Source: Alphaproteobacteria bacterium (lineage in GTDB: Bacteria > Pseudomonadota > Alphaproteobacteria > UBA8366). Taken from it: a stretch of 6,970 bases of DNA. Location of the stretch: NCBI GenBank assembly GCA_018665505.1, contig JABJCS010000547.1, forward strand, positions 1 through 6,970. Direction: 5' to 3'. Both the position numbers and the translations under genes were made by a program. Below are positions 5,381 to 6,970 of this stretch, one piece after another (within the stretch, counting starts at the first letter, position 1; each line of letters begins with the position of its first letter). Below the pieces are notes generated by a model. That model was not told where the DNA came from, made no database searches, and worked only from the letters and a program-made list of their open reading frames with translations.

Positions 5381-6970
5381 GCGTTAGCGCTACACCCGAT
5401 GACATCGGCTTGCGACCGCCGGAAGAGGTCATGCGTCTCGAACTCATGGGGGCGACCTTTCAGACGCGTTTGAGTTTTCTGCGAATTATGCTCCGCCGCA
5501 TGGGAAACGAGAACTGGCGCATTACGCGACCCAGCTTCGAGTTAGATGATGATGGATACGGGACGGCGCTCTACACGGTTGAGACGCCGTCGCGCCACTA
5601 TAGCCTGATCGCCTATTCGCAGTTTTTGGACCCGGTGGCGCGAACGGATCGCGTAATCGCGGAGGCCTGGGATGCGGCTTTCGTTCTGTATGACGGTATT
5701 CCGACCTCTGATGATATCGCCCGTTTGGCGACACAGGCGCCGTGCCAGGAAGCGGGCCGATACAGCGAGAAGGAATTGGTCCTGAGCCGGGCGAATAAGA
5801 GCGTGCGCCTGTTTAATCATGTGACAGAGCGTCTCGCCGAGGGACGGCAACCGAACCGGAGCTTGCTGCGGGAGATCGGCTATCTCATGCGTACGACCGC
5901 GGTTTACGCCAATGGTAAGTTCGGCTTGGCGGACCGGCGGAGCTATTCGGAACGTCCTGAACTCGCGGGCCCCTTTCAAGCGGAAATGCTCGCGGTCTAT
6001 CTAATTCGCTGCTTCACGTTCGACTTGGTGGAGCATGTCGCCGAGAGAAGAAACCCGTCGCGCTATACACTCATGGAGCGCGACTTGAAGCGCTATCTTG
6101 GGATCGGCAATGCGACGGGTTTGGGCATGGCGCCGTTTCTCGTTAGTCATCCGGTGCTAATCCACAACTGGTTCGCCGCTCGAGAAACGGCACTGGCCCG
6201 AATCCGGTCGGTCTCGTCAGCAGAACCGGAACGCATCGCGCTGTTTCAATCAGTCCTCGCGCGTGCGCGGCGACATGTCGAGGAGTGGCAGGTCGAAGAC
6301 GAGCTTCAAATCAGCCGGATAGAAGTACTTCGCTCGGAAATTAGGCAGATAGGTGAATTTCTATCGAAGCTCGAAGGCAGTGTGCGGCCCTGGGATGCTC
6401 TATATTGCCGGGCGTCATCGGACTTCTCATTGGAAGGCCAGGAGCTCTTGGTCTCATTGCTCCTCGAGCCTTATCCCGAACTGGTGGACGAATTGACGGA
6501 AGGCCTGTCCGCCGACCCATTACCGTTTGTCGATGCTACGATGACGGTGGAGACCGTCAATCGCATCTTATTCGATTTCTATGATTGGGCATCGACATAT
6601 AATTTTAATGATGCGTCGACCAACCGATACGTCTGGTATTATTCGGAAGAAAAACTGGAACCGCGACGCGGCGAGCAGCGCCAAGAGATTACCGATATTC
6701 AGGCGATGAACGTTGCCATCGCACGCGATGTGCAGGGGTTGCAGGTGGCTTTGGCTGAGGAAGATGCGTCGCTTACAATCGCGGCCTTCCTGCTCAAGCA
6801 TCCGGAATTTCGTTACATCGTGAACCGGGTACAGGTCGGGTCTTGTCACCCCTATGCGGAAATTCAGGACAACCTGATCGGCGAGGCATGTCGTCCCATC
6901 GATCTGTTGCGTGCCAAGCTGGCTTATTTCGGCGCATCGAAATTCGATCCGAAGTCGGACCTCTGGACAC
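5377..6970 (+). CDS. Uncharacterised large protein coupled to the methyltransferase (3' end outside window)
   Basis: An open frame runs from the ATG at 5377 to the window edge with no stop, giving 531 complete codons. I do not recognise the family. The start overlaps the methyltransferase stop by ATGA; only a weak AAAAGG precedes it, so it probably depends on translational coupling. An in-frame ATG at 5431 behind GGAAGAGG is a weaker alternative. The product looks soluble, with no signal peptide or membrane segment. It is rich in Arg, Glu, Leu and aromatic residues. Conserved-looking stretches are YLMRTTAVYANGKFGLADR (169-187) and GNATGLGMAPFLVSHP (244-259). A charged, helical, possibly coiled-coil part spans about 299-335. 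Near the right edge, FLLKHPEF (471-478) and VGSCHPYAE stand out. No nucleotide-binding, kinase or oxidoreductase motif is evident. Codon use resembles that of its neighbours. A pathway role is inferred only from the coupling. Confidence 0.85.
   Translation, partial: MSVSATPDDIGLRPPEEVMRLELMGATFQTRLSFLRIMLRRMGNENWRITRPSFELDDDGYGTALYTVETPSRHYSLIAYSQFLDPVARTDRVIAEAWDAAFVLYDGIPTSDDIARLATQAPCQEAGRYSEKELVLSRANKSVRLFNHVTERLAEGRQPNRSLLREIGYLMRTTAVYANGKFGLADRRSYSERPELAGPFQAEMLAVYLIRCFTFDLVEHVAERRNPSRYTLMERDLKRYLGIGNATGLGMAPFLVSHPVLIHNWFAARETALARIRSVSSAEPERIALFQSVLARARRHVEEWQVEDELQISRIEVLRSEIRQIGEFLSKLEGSVRPWDALYCRASSDFSLEGQELLVSLLLEPYPELVDELTEGLSADPLPFVDATMTVETVNRILFDFYDWASTYNFNDASTNRYVWYYSEEKLEPRRGEQRQEITDIQAMNVAIARDVQGLQVALAEEDASLTIAAFLLKHPEFRYIVNRVQVGSCHPYAEIQDNLIGEACRPIDLLRAKLAYFGASKFDPKSDLWT

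Noticed and set aside
5542..5979. Minus-strand open frame of 145 codons
   Set aside because: It is antisense to the uncharacterised plus-strand gene, which continues without a stop to the window edge; no ribosome binding site or recognisable motif supports it.

Overview
The window looks like part of one long plus-strand operon from a moderately GC-rich proteobacterium. An alphaproteobacterium is my guess, from the style of the gene set and the tight ATGA junctions; no rRNA or other taxonomic marker is present. All seven genes point the same way. Both the first and the last are cut by the window edges. There is no tRNA, CRISPR array, transposase or obvious promoter.

Left half (1-1831): the three subunits of a molybdenum hydroxylase of the xanthine dehydrogenase / CO dehydrogenase family, in the order large (Mo cofactor, C-terminal end only), medium (FAD), small (two 2Fe-2S clusters). 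The medium subunit has no cysteine-rich insertion of the kind found in 4-hydroxybenzoyl-CoA reductase, so an ordinary hydroxylase or dehydrogenase is more likely than a reductase. The residue where the family has its catalytic Glu reads as Asp.

Middle (1828-4208): an ATP-dependent acyl-CoA/aryl-CoA ligase with all its core motifs, then an enoyl-CoA hydratase/isomerase family protein that keeps both catalytic-type glutamates. Together with the hydroxylase they suggest conversion of an organic, probably cyclic or aromatic, carboxylic acid by hydroxylation, CoA activation and hydration or hydrolysis. The substrate cannot be read from the sequence.

Right half (4209-6970): a short gap holding a perfect 20-base ATTCCC-N8-GGGAAT palindrome, then a SABATH-type carboxyl methyltransferase (the salicylate/benzoate/jasmonate methyltransferase family, best known from plants), overlapped by ATGA with a long gene for a protein I do not recognise (at least 531 residues). 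The methyltransferase would make a methyl ester of a carboxylic acid, possibly the acid the ligase activates or a pathway intermediate.

Four of the six junctions are 4-base ATGA overlaps (495, 1340, 1828, 5377) and the ligase-hydratase gap is 11 bases, so coordinated translation is very likely. The most interesting parts are the bacterial SABATH enzyme, its uncharacterised coupled partner, and the altered active-site motif in the molybdenum subunit.
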